Source: Candidatus Peribacteria bacterium (lineage in GTDB: Bacteria > Patescibacteriota > Gracilibacteria > UBA1369 > LOWO2-01-FULL-3). From it: a stretch of 39,015 nt of DNA. This document shows, piece by piece, positions 1 through 6,691 of the stretch (positions are counted from its first letter, which is position 1; each line of letters opens with the position of its first letter). The position numbers and the translations under genes were made by a program. The DNA is taken from contig CALRGV010000009.1 of assembly GCA_943358175.1 (NCBI GenBank), positions 1 through 39,015 on the forward strand, in the 5' to 3' direction. The notes under the pieces are model-generated. The model was given only the letters and a program-made list of their open reading frames with translations. It had not been told where the DNA came from and ran no database searches.

Positions 1-3
1 ATA

Positions 4-267
4 ATGAAACGAGACAAAAAGAAGAAGCTAATGACCAAGCATGGTATTCACGAAAAGGATACCGGATCGTCACAGGTACAGGTGGCTATTTTGACCGAAA
101 GGATCAATGAGCTATCCGGCCATTTGGAGTTACATCCAAAGGACGATCACTCACGCCGTGGCTTACTCGGAATGGTAGGCAAACGTCGCAAACATCTGAA
201 TTATCTCCGTTTGCATGACAAAGGCGAGTATGAAAAATTACTCAAGGAGCTCAAGTTACGCAAATAG
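4..267 (+). CDS. rpsO: 30S ribosomal protein S15
   Basis: Complete 87-residue S15, the usual family length. S15 binds the central domain of 16S rRNA and nucleates assembly of the 30S platform. The family hallmarks are visible: the GSSQVQVAILTERI helix near residues 21-34, the LSGHLELHPKDDHSRRGLL segment near 37-55, and the KRRKHLNYL helix near 60-68. Only three bases precede the ATG, so promoter and ribosome binding site lie outside the window. It sits 159 bp upstream of pnp on the same strand, the classical rpsO-pnp order seen across bacteria. The intervening hairpins suggest processing or attenuation between the two genes. Identification is secure. Confidence 0.98.
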   Translation: MKRDKKKKLMTKHGIHEKDTGSSQVQVAILTERINELSGHLELHPKDDHSRRGLLGMVGKRRKHLNYLRLHDKGEYEKLLKELKLRK

Positions 268-324
268 AAGCCCTTTAAAATATTTTCTCTACCCCTAAAA
301 TCAGAGACGACTCTTAAGTCTCAG

Positions 325-356
325 GGTTGAGAGAACGAATTTTCGTTCTTTGAACC
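325..356 (+). promoter_or_regulatory. stem-loop in the rpsO-pnp spacer
   Basis: An inverted repeat AGAACGAA/TTCGTTCT (332-339 and 342-349) is extended by an outer GGTT/AACC pair (325-328 and 353-356). No T-run follows, so it does not look like an intrinsic terminator. In enterobacteria the equivalent spacer holds an RNase III hairpin through which PNPase controls its own mRNA. A similar role here is inference. Confidence 0.5.
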
Positions 357-379
357 TTGTCACTTGAGATCGGTCGGTT

Positions 380-413
380 TATGGGGTCCCGCATTTAGCG
401 GATATATCCCATA
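380..413 (+). promoter_or_regulatory. hairpin immediately upstream of the pnp start
   Basis: TATGGG (380-385) pairs with CCCATA (408-413), and inside it CCGC (389-392) pairs with GCGG (398-401). The hairpin ends 13 bp before the pnp ATG, so it could cover or present the translation start. No Shine-Dalgarno sequence is visible between the hairpin and the ATG. Confidence 0.45.
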
Positions 414-426
414 ATCCATTTTAAAT

Positions 427-2691
427 ATGGACAACAAAGAAGTAAAAATGGATCTCGCCGGTCGCGAGTTCCGTATCAGGAATTATCCTGTTTCCAGTTA
501 CGCAAATGGTTTTGCCTTGGTCTCACTCGGCGACACCATAGTAATGGGTAACGCATCTATGAGCCCAAAAGGCAAAGCAGGTGCCGATTTTTTTCCTATG
601 TCTGTAGACTATGAAGAAAATATGTATGCTGCCGGAAAGATCAAAGGTAGCCGTTTTGTTAAACGTGAAGGTCGTCCATCCGAGAATGCCATTATGATTT
701 CTCGTTTGATCGATCGTCCAATTAGACCACTTTTCCCAAAGAACACTACGAACGAAGTTCAAATTATCTGTAGTGCGCTTTCTGCTGACTTGGAAGTTGA
801 TCCTGCTACTACTGCTATCAATGCCGCCTCTGCCGCTTTAATGGTCAGTGGACTTCCTTTTTCAGGACCTATCGGCGCTGTGCGTATGGGTTATGTAGAT
901 GGAGAATTAATCGTAAATCCTACTTACACCCAATGTGAAGAAGGGACGATGAATTTGGTAGTTGTAGGTACTCAAGATGCTATTACTATGGTGGAAGCAG
1001 CAATGAAGGAAGTAACAGAAGAAGTCGTGGTCCAGGCTCTCGAAATGGCTCATAAATATATTAAAAAAATCTGTGATCTACAGCTTGAATATGCTAAGAA
1101 TTTTGAAGTACAAAAAATCGAAGCGGCCGTAGCCTCTTTCAATGAAGAAGCTGTCAATGCGGTGAAAGATTTTGTTACTGAGGACATGTTGAATGTCAGC
1201 GGTAAGACAAAAATGATTGTGAAAGAACAAATCCATGCTATTGAAGATAAACTTTTTGCAAAATACGCTACTGAAATTGCTGAGAAAAAATTCAGCGAAG
1301 GAGAGTTCGCCGGCATTCTAAACAAGATGCTCGAGAAAAATATGCGCAAGAATATTCTCGAAAAAGAAACTCGTCTCGACGGTCGTAAATTAAACGAAAT
1401 TCGTCCAATCACTATCGAGCTTGATGTACTTCCACGTACTCACGGTTCTGCTATTTTCCAAAGAGGTGAGACTATGGCTTTGACTATCACTACTCTTGGC
1501 GGTCCAGGCGATGCTCAGATTGTGGATACAATGGAAAGAGACGTTACTAAACGTTATTTCCATCACTACCACTTTCCACCATTTGCTACCGGCGATATCA
1601 AACCACAACGTGGTCCGGGTCGTCGCGAAATCGGTCATGGTGATTTAGGAGAAAGGGCTCTGATCCCAATGCTTCCAAGCAAAGAAGACTTCCCATATAC
1701 AATGTGGTTGGTTTCCGAAGTTACCAGATGTAACGGATCGAGTTCTATGGCTTCTGTATGCGGATCTTCACTCTCCTTAATGTGTGCCGGTGTTCCATTG
1801 AAAAAACCGGTTGCCGGTATTGCGATGGGCCTCGTCTCCAATGCTGAGACAGGCGACTACAAAATTTTGAGCGACATTCAGGGTATGGAAGATTTTGCCG
1901 GAGACATGGATTTCAAAGTAGCCGGTACAAAAGACGGTATCACTGCACTTCAAATGGATATTAAAATCAAAGGACTTTCTTTAGACCTCATGCGTAAGGC
2001 TTTGGCACAGGCTCACGAAGGTCGCAGCTTCATTCTTGATAGTATGAACGCTGTCTTGCCTGAAGCTCGCAAGAAGCTCTCACAATACGCTCCATTGATT
2101 ATGAATATTACTATCGACCCGGAATTAATCCGTGTGGTTATTGGTAAGGGTGGTGAAACAATCCAGAAAATTACTAAAGAATGTGGTGTGGAAATGGACA
2201 TTGATGATGTGGGTATTGTAACCATCACTGCTCCGGATCAGATATCTGGTGAAAAGGCCGTAGAGTGGGTAAAGAAACTTACTTACATGCCAAAAGTTGG
2301 TGATGTGTTTGAGGGTACAGTTGTGAAAATTATGGAATTCGGCGCTTTTGTGGAAATGACACCGGGGAAAGATGGTTTGGTTCACATTTCCGAACTCGAT
2401 ATTAAACGCGTAAACAAAGTGGAAGACGTAGTGAAAATGGGGGATAAGCTCAAAGTGAAATTGATGAAAATCGACGATCAGGGTAGATATAATTTGTCAC
2501 ACAAAGCGGTGATGGATGCTCCGGCAGCAGGTCATGCAAGCGCTCCACATGCCGCGGGTATGGATGGTCAAGCTTCCTCAGCTTTTGCTAAGCAGGAACA
2601 AGGCGGCAAAACCGACGAAGGCAAAGGCGGACACGGCCCTCTGGTAGATGGTACTAGCCACGTGAGGAAAGTAAATGGGGATGATAGATGA
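427..2691 (+). CDS. pnp: polyribonucleotide nucleotidyltransferase (PNPase)
   Basis: 754 residues. Phosphorolytic 3'-5' exoribonuclease that forms a trimer and degrades mRNA to nucleoside diphosphates. Two RNase PH domains fill about residues 10-550. The second carries the acidic catalytic motif DFAGDMDFK near 490-497. A KH domain follows near 556-605, with the GKGG RNA-binding loop (VIGKGGETIQ), then an S1 domain near 623-694 (VFEGTVVKIMEFGAFVEM). The last ~55 residues are a low-complexity Gly/Ala/His-rich tail. The start follows an AT-rich leader without a Shine-Dalgarno sequence. The 3' end runs into a GC-rich repetitive stretch also found at the end of dcd. Downstream is a strong terminator. 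Confidence 0.98.
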   Translation: MDNKEVKMDLAGREFRIRNYPVSSYANGFALVSLGDTIVMGNASMSPKGKAGADFFPMSVDYEENMYAAGKIKGSRFVKREGRPSENAIMISRLIDRPIRPLFPKNTTNEVQIICSALSADLEVDPATTAINAASAALMVSGLPFSGPIGAVRMGYVDGELIVNPTYTQCEEGTMNLVVVGTQDAITMVEAAMKEVTEEVVVQALEMAHKYIKKICDLQLEYAKNFEVQKIEAAVASFNEEAVNAVKDFVTEDMLNVSGKTKMIVKEQIHAIEDKLFAKYATEIAEKKFSEGEFAGILNKMLEKNMRKNILEKETRLDGRKLNEIRPITIELDVLPRTHGSAIFQRGETMALTITTLGGPGDAQIVDTMERDVTKRYFHHYHFPPFATGDIKPQRGPGRREIGHGDLGERALIPMLPSKEDFPYTMWLVSEVTRCNGSSSMASVCGSSLSLMCAGVPLKKPVAGIAMGLVSNAETGDYKILSDIQGMEDFAGDMDFKVAGTKDGITALQMDIKIKGLSLDLMRKALAQAHEGRSFILDSMNAVLPEARKKLSQYAPLIMNITIDPELIRVVIGKGGETIQKITKECGVEMDIDDVGIVTITAPDQISGEKAVEWVKKLTYMPKVGDVFEGTVVKIMEFGAFVEMTPGKDGLVHISELDIKRVNKVEDVVKMGDKLKVKLMKIDDQGRYNLSHKAVMDAPAAGHASAPHAAGMDGQASSAFAKQEQGGKTDEGKGGHGPLVDGTSHVRKVNGDDR

Positions 2692-2697
2692 TAGAGG

Positions 2698-2760
2698 TGC
2701 GAGCGCACGGCTGTCGCTAAGGCGACACGTCGATACTGGTGAAGGAGACGCCGAGCGCGC
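2698..2760 (+). repeat. GC-rich repetitive element after pnp
   Basis: This stretch just beyond the pnp stop is far more GC-rich than its surroundings. It contains two tight hairpins, GTGCG/CGCAC and TGTCGC/GCGACA. The words GCGAGCGCACGGC and AAGGCGA recur in the same order at the 3' end of dcd (from 21788). It is probably a small dispersed element; no coding capacity is apparent. Confidence 0.45.
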
Positions 2761-2793
2761 AACGAGAGAAGAAAGATAAAAGTATAAATGGCA

Positions 2794-2822
2794 TTGACCA
2801 TATGAGCGAGGATAATTATATT
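2794..2822 (+). promoter_or_regulatory. sigma70-type promoter for tRNA-Gly
   Basis: TTGACC (2794-2799), a 17-bp spacer, then TATATT (2817-2822). Transcription would start near 2829, about 33 nt before the mature tRNA. The promoter lies inside the pnp terminator hairpin (2805-2837), so terminator and promoter share the same DNA. Confidence 0.6.
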
Positions 2823-2837
2823 GTCCTCGCTTGTTTT
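2805..2837 (+). terminator. intrinsic terminator of pnp
   Basis: An 8-bp perfect stem, AGCGAGGA (2805-2812) with TCCTCGCT (2824-2831), an 11-nt AT-rich loop, and the run TGTTTT. Confidence 0.8.
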
Positions 2838-2861
2838 AAAACGAGTTTTCGATACGCATTA

Positions 2862-2936
2862 GCGGGTATCGTATAACGGCTATTATGCGACCTTGCCAAG
2901 GTCGAGACACGGGTCCGACTCCCGTTACCCGCTCCA
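2862..2936 (+). tRNA. tRNA-Gly (GCC)
   Basis: A complete cloverleaf can be drawn. The acceptor is GCGGGTA (2862-2868) with TACCCGC (2926-2932), and the discriminator is T. The anticodon stem CGACC/GGTCG encloses the loop TTGCCAA, whose anticodon GCC reads glycine codons GGC and GGU. The T arm is ACGGG-TCCGACT-CCCGT. The 3' CCA (2934-2936) is encoded in the DNA. It lies directly upstream of an accessory patch. Confidence 0.97.
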
Positions 2937-2949
2937 AGCTCTCCCAAAG

Positions 2950-3174
2950 CTAATCCAGCTTTGATATAGAGGTAACATAACATTTATCTAAAGGCAATTT
3001 ATAGCTCAAAACGACTAAAAATTGTAAAAAAAATTGACGATCTGAACCAACACTCAGTATGCTCTTAAACATTCTCAAAAGTCCGCGCATTGTATGATAA
3101 ATGAATTCAGCCACGTCCTCGCTTTTTTCGCCGCCACCAATTTCGTGCCAACAAAGTTGGCTGCAGCAAAAACC
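2950..3174 (-). pseudogene. fragment of a broken gene, N-terminal side
   Basis: An open frame of 74 codons between two stops, without a start near its beginning. It reads WHEIGGGEKSEDVAEFI, then MRGLLRMFKSILSVGS, then runs into unrelated sequence where the methyltransferase scrap begins. The SILSVGS portion is encoded by the 23-mer shared with 4205-4227. There the same frame continues as a plausible C-terminus (see 4107-4229). The two pieces therefore look like complementary remains of one ancestral gene. VGSG resembles a nucleotide or SAM-binding glycine loop, but the function is not recognised. Confidence 0.4.
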
Positions 3175-3271
3175 TTAAATTATCTCTGTTTTTATCGATT
3201 TACAACGATACAATAATTTAGTAAAATAAACAAGGTATGGAATTTGAAAAGCCAAAGGCAAGAAAATTTTG

Positions 3272-3280
3272 TGCTACAAT
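3272..3280 (+). promoter_or_regulatory. extended -10 promoter of the methyltransferase gene
   Basis: TGCTACAAT forms an extended -10 element (TG at 3272-3273, TACAAT at 3275-3280). No good -35 box is seen at the expected distance. The predicted start near 3287 leaves a leader of about 19 nt. Confidence 0.4.
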
Positions 3281-3305
3281 GAGTTAGTAATAAAAAGTTA
3301 ATTTT

Positions 3306-4106
3306 ATGCTTAAAAAAGCTTTTAAAACAACCCACCAACAAAATCGCATGGGTCATGAGGGTAACGTGGTGGGAGCCAGGAAACACTATTTCAAAACCAA
3401 CAGAAATAACCTCAAATTCCTTCTACACCACAGGTTTGAGTGGATGAACAAATTTATTCGTCCAGGAGATGTTGGAATGGAGGTAGGTGCTGGTATTGGT
3501 ATAAGCAAGCTATTTATAAACTCAAATTCTTTTATAATTACAGACTTTAGTGAGAGCGATTGGCTGGACGTAAAAAATGTGGACGCGCTAGCAACTCCCT
3601 TTACAAATGGTCAATTCGACTTTGTGGTCTCGAGTAACATGATCCATCATGTTCCTTACCCTGTAAAATTCTTTAAAGAAATGCACAGGATTTTAAAACC
3701 AGGAGGAGTGCTGTTAATTCAGGAGATAAATGCGTCTTTTTTTATGCGTTTAATCTTACGCTTAATGCGCCACGAAGGGTATGACTTTAACATAAATGTA
3801 TTCGACGAGAATTTAGTTTGCACAGATCCAAACGACCTATGGTCGGCAAATTGTGCCATTCCAAATTTACTTTTTGACGACCCTGCAAATTTTAAAAAAA
3901 GTGTTTCTTATTTCAAAATTGTTAAAGCCAGCTATTCTGAATTTTTCAACTTTCTCAATTCTGGAGGGGTGATTGCTAAAACTTTTTTTATTCCTTTACC
4001 ATTATTTGTACTAAAAATTGTAAAAAAAATTGACGATCTTCTCGCAAATGCTTTTCCTAAAATTTTTGCCTTACAGAGACAAATTATACTAAAAAAGAAC
4101 GCCTGA
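3306..4106 (+). CDS. class I SAM-dependent methyltransferase
   Basis: 266 residues. Motif I, the SAM-binding glycine loop, is VGMEVGAGIGIS near residues 55-66. The acidic strand follows (IITDFSESD near 79-87). Then comes DFVVSSNMIHHVPYPVKFF near 104-122, and post-motif III RILKPGGVLLIQE near 128-140, the signature of type 11/25 methyltransferases. The C-terminal half is AT-rich and ends in a hydrophobic, lysine-rich stretch. Enzymes of this type act on lipids, sugars or small molecules; the substrate cannot be read from the sequence. It lies isolated between tRNA-Gly and a Fic gene. Part of its 3' end is duplicated upstream at 3014-3043, so the locus has rearranged. Confidence 0.85.
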   Translation: MLKKAFKTTHQQNRMGHEGNVVGARKHYFKTNRNNLKFLLHHRFEWMNKFIRPGDVGMEVGAGIGISKLFINSNSFIITDFSESDWLDVKNVDALATPFTNGQFDFVVSSNMIHHVPYPVKFFKEMHRILKPGGVLLIQEINASFFMRLILRLMRHEGYDFNINVFDENLVCTDPNDLWSANCAIPNLLFDDPANFKKSVSYFKIVKASYSEFFNFLNSGGVIAKTFFIPLPLFVLKIVKKIDDLLANAFPKIFALQRQIILKKNA

Positions 4107-4229
4107 TTACTTTCTCACAAATCTAATAATCACAGAACCATATTGTCGATTTTCAAAATTTTGCCAAGGCTGCCAACCCTTTGCTTTAAGCTGATTAACT
4201 CCGCCTGAACCAACACTCAGTATGCTCAT
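4107..4229 (-). pseudogene. fragment of a broken gene, C-terminal side
   Basis: A 40-codon frame with ATG start and TAA stop, convergent with the methyltransferase and abutting its stop codon. It reads MSILSVGSGGVNQLKAKGWQ, followed by PWQNFENRQYGSVIIRFVRK, which looks like a genuine protein C-terminus. A stop lies two codons upstream of the ATG, and the sequence beyond 4229 shows no continuation. The first codons lie in the 23-mer repeated at 3042-3064, where the frame continues on the N-terminal side. I read it as the other half of the gene broken at 2950-3174. A genuine 40-residue peptide is possible but less likely. Confidence 0.4.
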
Positions 4230-4333
4230 CTTCTATGAAAAAAATAGCATTATTTCTATCCGCGACATCTTTACGAAACAATATCTTTTTGCATGCGAGC
4301 AGTATTTGAAATTCTAGGCATAAGGAAGATCCC

Positions 4334-4364
4334 AGTCCGAACATCGTGGACTAAGCAGCTCCAA
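4334..4364. repeat. degenerate cassette-boundary repeat, left of Fic-1
   Basis: Begins AGTCCGAAC like the copies at 34233, 34917 and 37263, and ends GCAGCTCCAAG, close to GGAGCTCCAAA of the copy at 5371. It sits about 130 bp upstream of the Fic start. Homology to the well-conserved copies is inferred from the shared head and tail only. Confidence 0.4.
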
Positions 4365-4415
4365 GAGCCTATTCAAAGCTGAAGAAAGCTGGTTTTAGCA
4401 TTTTTCCTATGGTTA

Positions 4416-4460
4416 ATAATCGTGAAAACACATCAATATTCAATAGTTTTTCACGATTAT
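4416..4460. promoter_or_regulatory. 13-bp inverted repeat upstream of Fic-1
   Basis: ATAATCGTGAAAA (4416-4428) is the exact reverse complement of 4448-4460, with a 19-nt spacer. It ends 2 bp before the -35 box, a usual place for an operator. The C-terminal helical domain of the Fic protein could be the binding partner (inference). Confidence 0.5.
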
Positions 4461-4461
4461 G

Positions 4462-4490
4462 TTGCCAAAAACATGAAAATCTAATAATAT
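4462..4490 (+). promoter_or_regulatory. promoter of Fic-1, predicted leaderless
   Basis: TTGCCA (4462-4467), 17-bp spacer, TAATAT (4485-4490). Six bases then separate the -10 box from the ATG at 4497, so transcription should start on or next to the start codon. Confidence 0.6.
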
Positions 4491-4496
4491 CCAAAT

Positions 4497-5372
4497 ATGA
4501 CAAAAATACTGAAAGTCTACAATCAGATTCAATCACTTCGCAACCGTTACTATCAGGCCGCAATCGGCAAGGAGTCACTCATCGTACTTATCTCAGAGGC
4601 CGAAGTGGCCGAGCAGGTCTATAACTCAAATGCGATCGAAAACAGCACTCTTACCCTCGAGGAAACTGAAAAAATTCTTTTACAAATCGATCTTGATCGA
4701 TACATTAATGAGCGAGAACTTTTTGAGGCAAAAAATCTCGCACGTGTGGTGACATACATTGATCACAAGGCGAAAGAACTTGAGCTCACACTTCCAGTGA
4801 TTCTTTCGCTTCACAAAATGCTTATCCTGAATATCCGTGACGACATCGCCGGAAGATTTCGAAATGCAAATGAATATGTCCGCGTTGGGTCACATATTGC
4901 ACCAGCTCCTCAGGAAATCACCAAACGACTCTCAAAAATGCTCGCAGAGTATAATGCATCAAGTCACGAAAACATCATCAAGAGAATTGCAAAGCTCCAT
5001 TTAACCTTCGAGCATACGCATCCCTTTGTTGACGGAAACGGCCGTATTGGTCGCGTGACAAATAATTTTCTTCTTATCCGAGAAGGTTTCGTTCCGATCA
5101 ATATTAAATTTATAGATAGACAGAAATATTATGAAGCCTTCAGAGAATTTGATGGAAAAGGCGCAACAACCATTATGGAAGAAATTGTCGGAAAAGCTCT
5201 GGCGAACAGCTATCATAAACGATTGGCGTACCTTGAAGGTAAAAAAAATATAACTCTCCGTGAATATGCAAAAGTGAAGAAGTTATCACATTCGGGCCTC
5301 ATCAATAAGGCGAATCGACAAACAATCGAAGCTTTCTTGGAAAAAGGGGTATGGAAGATTGGAACAAAATAG
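4497..5372 (+). CDS. Fic-domain protein (predicted AMP transferase) with N-terminal inhibitory helix
   Basis: 291 residues. The Fic core motif HTHPFVDGNGRIGR spans 173-186 and matches HPFx(D/E)GNGRxxR, with catalytic His175. Canonical members transfer AMP from ATP to a hydroxyl on a target protein. The autoinhibitory motif (S/T)xxxE(G/N) is present N-terminally as SNAIEN (44-49), so this is a class II, self-restrained Fic enzyme needing no separate antitoxin. The last ~60 residues (TLREYAKVKKLSHSGLINKA) look like a winged or helix-turn-helix DNA-binding end, which could act on the inverted repeat at 4416-4460. It stands alone, bounded by degenerate repeats at 4334 and 5371. The target is unknown. 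Confidence 0.9.
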   Translation: MTKILKVYNQIQSLRNRYYQAAIGKESLIVLISEAEVAEQVYNSNAIENSTLTLEETEKILLQIDLDRYINERELFEAKNLARVVTYIDHKAKELELTLPVILSLHKMLILNIRDDIAGRFRNANEYVRVGSHIAPAPQEITKRLSKMLAEYNASSHENIIKRIAKLHLTFEHTHPFVDGNGRIGRVTNNFLLIREGFVPINIKFIDRQKYYEAFREFDGKGATTIMEEIVGKALANSYHKRLAYLEGKKNITLREYAKVKKLSHSGLINKANRQTIEAFLEKGVWKIGTK

Positions 5373-5410
5373 TTCGAACCGCACTGCGTGCATCCACTAA
5401 GGAGCTCCAA
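5371..5410. repeat. degenerate cassette-boundary repeat, right of Fic-1
   Basis: Starts within the Fic-1 stop codon as AGTTCGAACCGC and ends GGAGCTCCAA. It aligns with AGTCCGAACCGC...GGAGCACCA of the 34-37 kb copies. The middle differs but keeps a small GCAC/GTGC hairpin where those copies have CGC/GCG. Confidence 0.45.
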
Positions 5411-5506
5411 AATTTCTTATCTCCAGGCCGGTAGTGTCCCGTTAAGTTTTTAGGTTAAAGAAATGCCGGTTGAAGATCGCTTCGTTTCAGAAAAACTGGG
5501 GCCTTT

Positions 5507-6223
5507 TCAGGGTTTTGCCGCAATGACGTGACGAGCATTTTTTTCCCAGTACCCCATAGCCATACCGCGCTTTTGGTGATCGATTATTACTGCATCCAGA
5601 ATTTTAGTAAGAGCCGCATCTTGTACCTCTTTTCCATTTTTATCAAGATACCTGTTAATAGTGAAATCGAATGTATTCCCAAAAAGATGAGTTGATGCGC
5701 CTACGCTTGGATCGATTGCCGTTGGATTTTTTTTTGCTTCTTTGAGTTGCTGGTCAGGTGAGCGAAACAGAGATGAAACAAGTAATCTGTAGCCCCCACT
5801 TTTCTGCTGGAACTCTTTTGCAATGCTTCTGAGAACTTCAAGCGCATATGGTCTTAGATGCGGCGTACTAGCTGTTAATGGTAACATTCCAAATGCTTCT
5901 CCTTTTGTTGTAACAACAACAATTTCTTTTTTCTTCAACAGTGCTTCCAATGAAGCCAACTTTAAGCCATCAACTTCGGTAGTTTGTTTAATCAACTTGG
6001 AATATTCCATGCGATATAGCCTGTCTTTGTGAAAGTTTCTTGGCTTCCATTTTAGTTTAGGCTTTCCGGTAAGATCTATACCAGCTCCTAACATAGCTCT
6101 TCCGTTCTTACCAGCAATCTTAACAGCAATCTTAACAGCAATCTTAACAGGTCCTCTTGGTAAAGGTTTTGGCGCTATTGTGGGCTTCATTTTTTTGCCA
6201 ACTTTAGGTGCTTCTTTTGTCAT
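5507..6223 (-). CDS. M15-like peptidase fold protein (DUF5715-like)
   Basis: 238 residues from the chosen ATG. An upstream in-frame ATG at 6256 is rejected because it lies upstream of the predicted transcription start, whose -10 box is at 6247-6252. The C-terminal half resembles D-Ala-D-Ala carboxypeptidase/L,D-endopeptidase folds. It has SSLFRSPDQQ, then STHLFGNTFDFT with the His and Asp of the zinc-binding SxHxxGxxxD motif, and finally YWEKNARHVIA with the last Glu/His pair. A role in peptidoglycan trimming is plausible. No signal peptide is evident. The N-terminus is basic and proline-rich, with a fourfold KIA run coded by a 12-bp tandem repeat around 6115-6150. Catalytic competence is inferred from motifs only. 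Confidence 0.6.
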   Translation of the reverse strand: MTKEAPKVGKKMKPTIAPKPLPRGPVKIAVKIAVKIAGKNGRAMLGAGIDLTGKPKLKWKPRNFHKDRLYRMEYSKLIKQTTEVDGLKLASLEALLKKKEIVVVTTKGEAFGMLPLTASTPHLRPYALEVLRSIAKEFQQKSGGYRLLVSSLFRSPDQQLKEAKKNPTAIDPSVGASTHLFGNTFDFTINRYLDKNGKEVQDAALTKILDAVIIDHQKRGMAMGYWEKNARHVIAAKP

Positions 6224-6246
6224 TTTTATTTTAAATAATTCTACAA

Positions 6247-6275
6247 AGTATAGCACTTTTCAGATTCATTTTCAA
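6247..6275 (-). promoter_or_regulatory. promoter of the M15-like gene
   Basis: On the minus strand TTGAAA (6275-6270), 17-bp spacer, TATACT (6252-6247). The start would fall near 6240, giving a leader of about 17 nt to the ATG at 6223. Confidence 0.6.
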
Positions 6276-6303
6276 CGAAATAGGGCTTCCTCAATAAAAA
6301 GGG

Positions 6304-6332
6304 TCGACAAACTTTTCATTACCTGCTAATAT
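6304..6332 (+). promoter_or_regulatory. promoter of the cold-shock gene
   Basis: TCGACA (6304-6309), 17-bp spacer, TAATAT (6327-6332). The predicted leader of about 49 nt is longer than those of neighbouring genes. Cold-shock genes often have structured leaders, but none is obvious here. Confidence 0.6.
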
Positions 6333-6387
6333 GCCTCTCGCAAAGGACAATTGTCATTTGCATCTTATTATTTTAACTATCAAAAGT

Positions 6388-6600
6388 ATGATCGGACAGA
6401 TCAAGAAACTCACTGATAAAGGCTTCGGCTTTATCACTGGAGAGGGCCTACAGAAGGATTTATTCTTTCACAGCAACTCTCTCGTTGGAATCACTTTCAA
6501 CGAACTTAAAGAGGGAGACGAAGTCTCTTTCGAAACAGCTGAATCCCCAAAAGGATTGAACGCTGTAAATGTTCAACTCGCTGGAGGAGAACAGGCTTAA
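6388..6600 (+). CDS. cold-shock domain protein
   Basis: 70 residues from ATG 6388, the normal size of CspA-like proteins. A longer frame opening at 6331 would add 19 residues that match no cold-shock protein and would begin inside the -10 box. RNP-1 is KGFGFI (residues 11-16) and RNP-2 is DLFFH (24-28). These small OB-fold proteins bind single-stranded RNA or DNA and act as RNA chaperones. It is monocistronic, with its own promoter and a strong terminator, and divergent from the M15-like gene. Confidence 0.93.
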   Translation: MIGQIKKLTDKGFGFITGEGLQKDLFFHSNSLVGITFNELKEGDEVSFETAESPKGLNAVNVQLAGGEQA

Positions 6601-6614
6601 TAAGCTACTTGAGA

Positions 6615-6647
6615 AAGCCATTACCTGCAAAGGTAGTGGCTTTTTTT
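6615..6647 (+). terminator. intrinsic terminator of the cold-shock gene
   Basis: AAGCCATTACC pairs with GGTAGTGGCTT (11 bp including one G-T pair) around a 6-nt loop, followed by seven T residues. Confidence 0.88.
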
Positions 6648-6656
6648 ATACCAAAA

Positions 6657-6685
6657 TTTGTAATTTGTAATAAATGATATAAAAT
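6657..6685 (+). promoter_or_regulatory. promoter of the secreted Cys-rich gene, predicted leaderless
   Basis: TTTGTA (6657-6662), 17-bp spacer, TAAAAT (6680-6685), then exactly six bases to the ATG at 6692. An overlapping TATAAA (6678-6683) would leave eight. Confidence 0.5.
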
Positions 6686-6691
6686 AAAATC

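Larger units (their letters stand above)
2937..3305. other. gene-poor stretch with duplicated scraps of the methyltransferase region
   Basis: No intact gene is visible. Positions 3014-3043 are identical to 4010-4039, inside the methyltransferase 3' end. Positions 3042-3064 are identical to 4205-4227. On the minus strand an ATG-less open frame (2950-3174) carries the same reading frame across the shared 23-mer. The right part holds the methyltransferase promoter. Confidence 0.6.
4107..4496. other. intergenic stretch with remnant, repeat and operator
   Basis: From left to right it holds the minus-strand gene remnant to 4229, an AT-rich segment without recognisable features to 4333, and a degenerate copy of the cassette-boundary repeat (4334-4364). 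It ends with the inverted repeat and promoter of the Fic gene. Confidence 0.55.

Noticed and set aside
5425-5460. Insertion-sequence end suggested by TAGTGTCCCGTTAAG
   Set aside because: The string looks familiar from transposon ends, but there is no matching inverted copy, target duplication or transposase nearby.
6223-6256. Upstream ATG of the M15-like gene
   Set aside because: It lies upstream of the predicted transcription start, between it and the -10 box, so it would not be in the mRNA.
6331-6387. Longer start of the cold-shock gene
   Set aside because: The extra 19 residues start within the -10 box and do not resemble cold-shock proteins.
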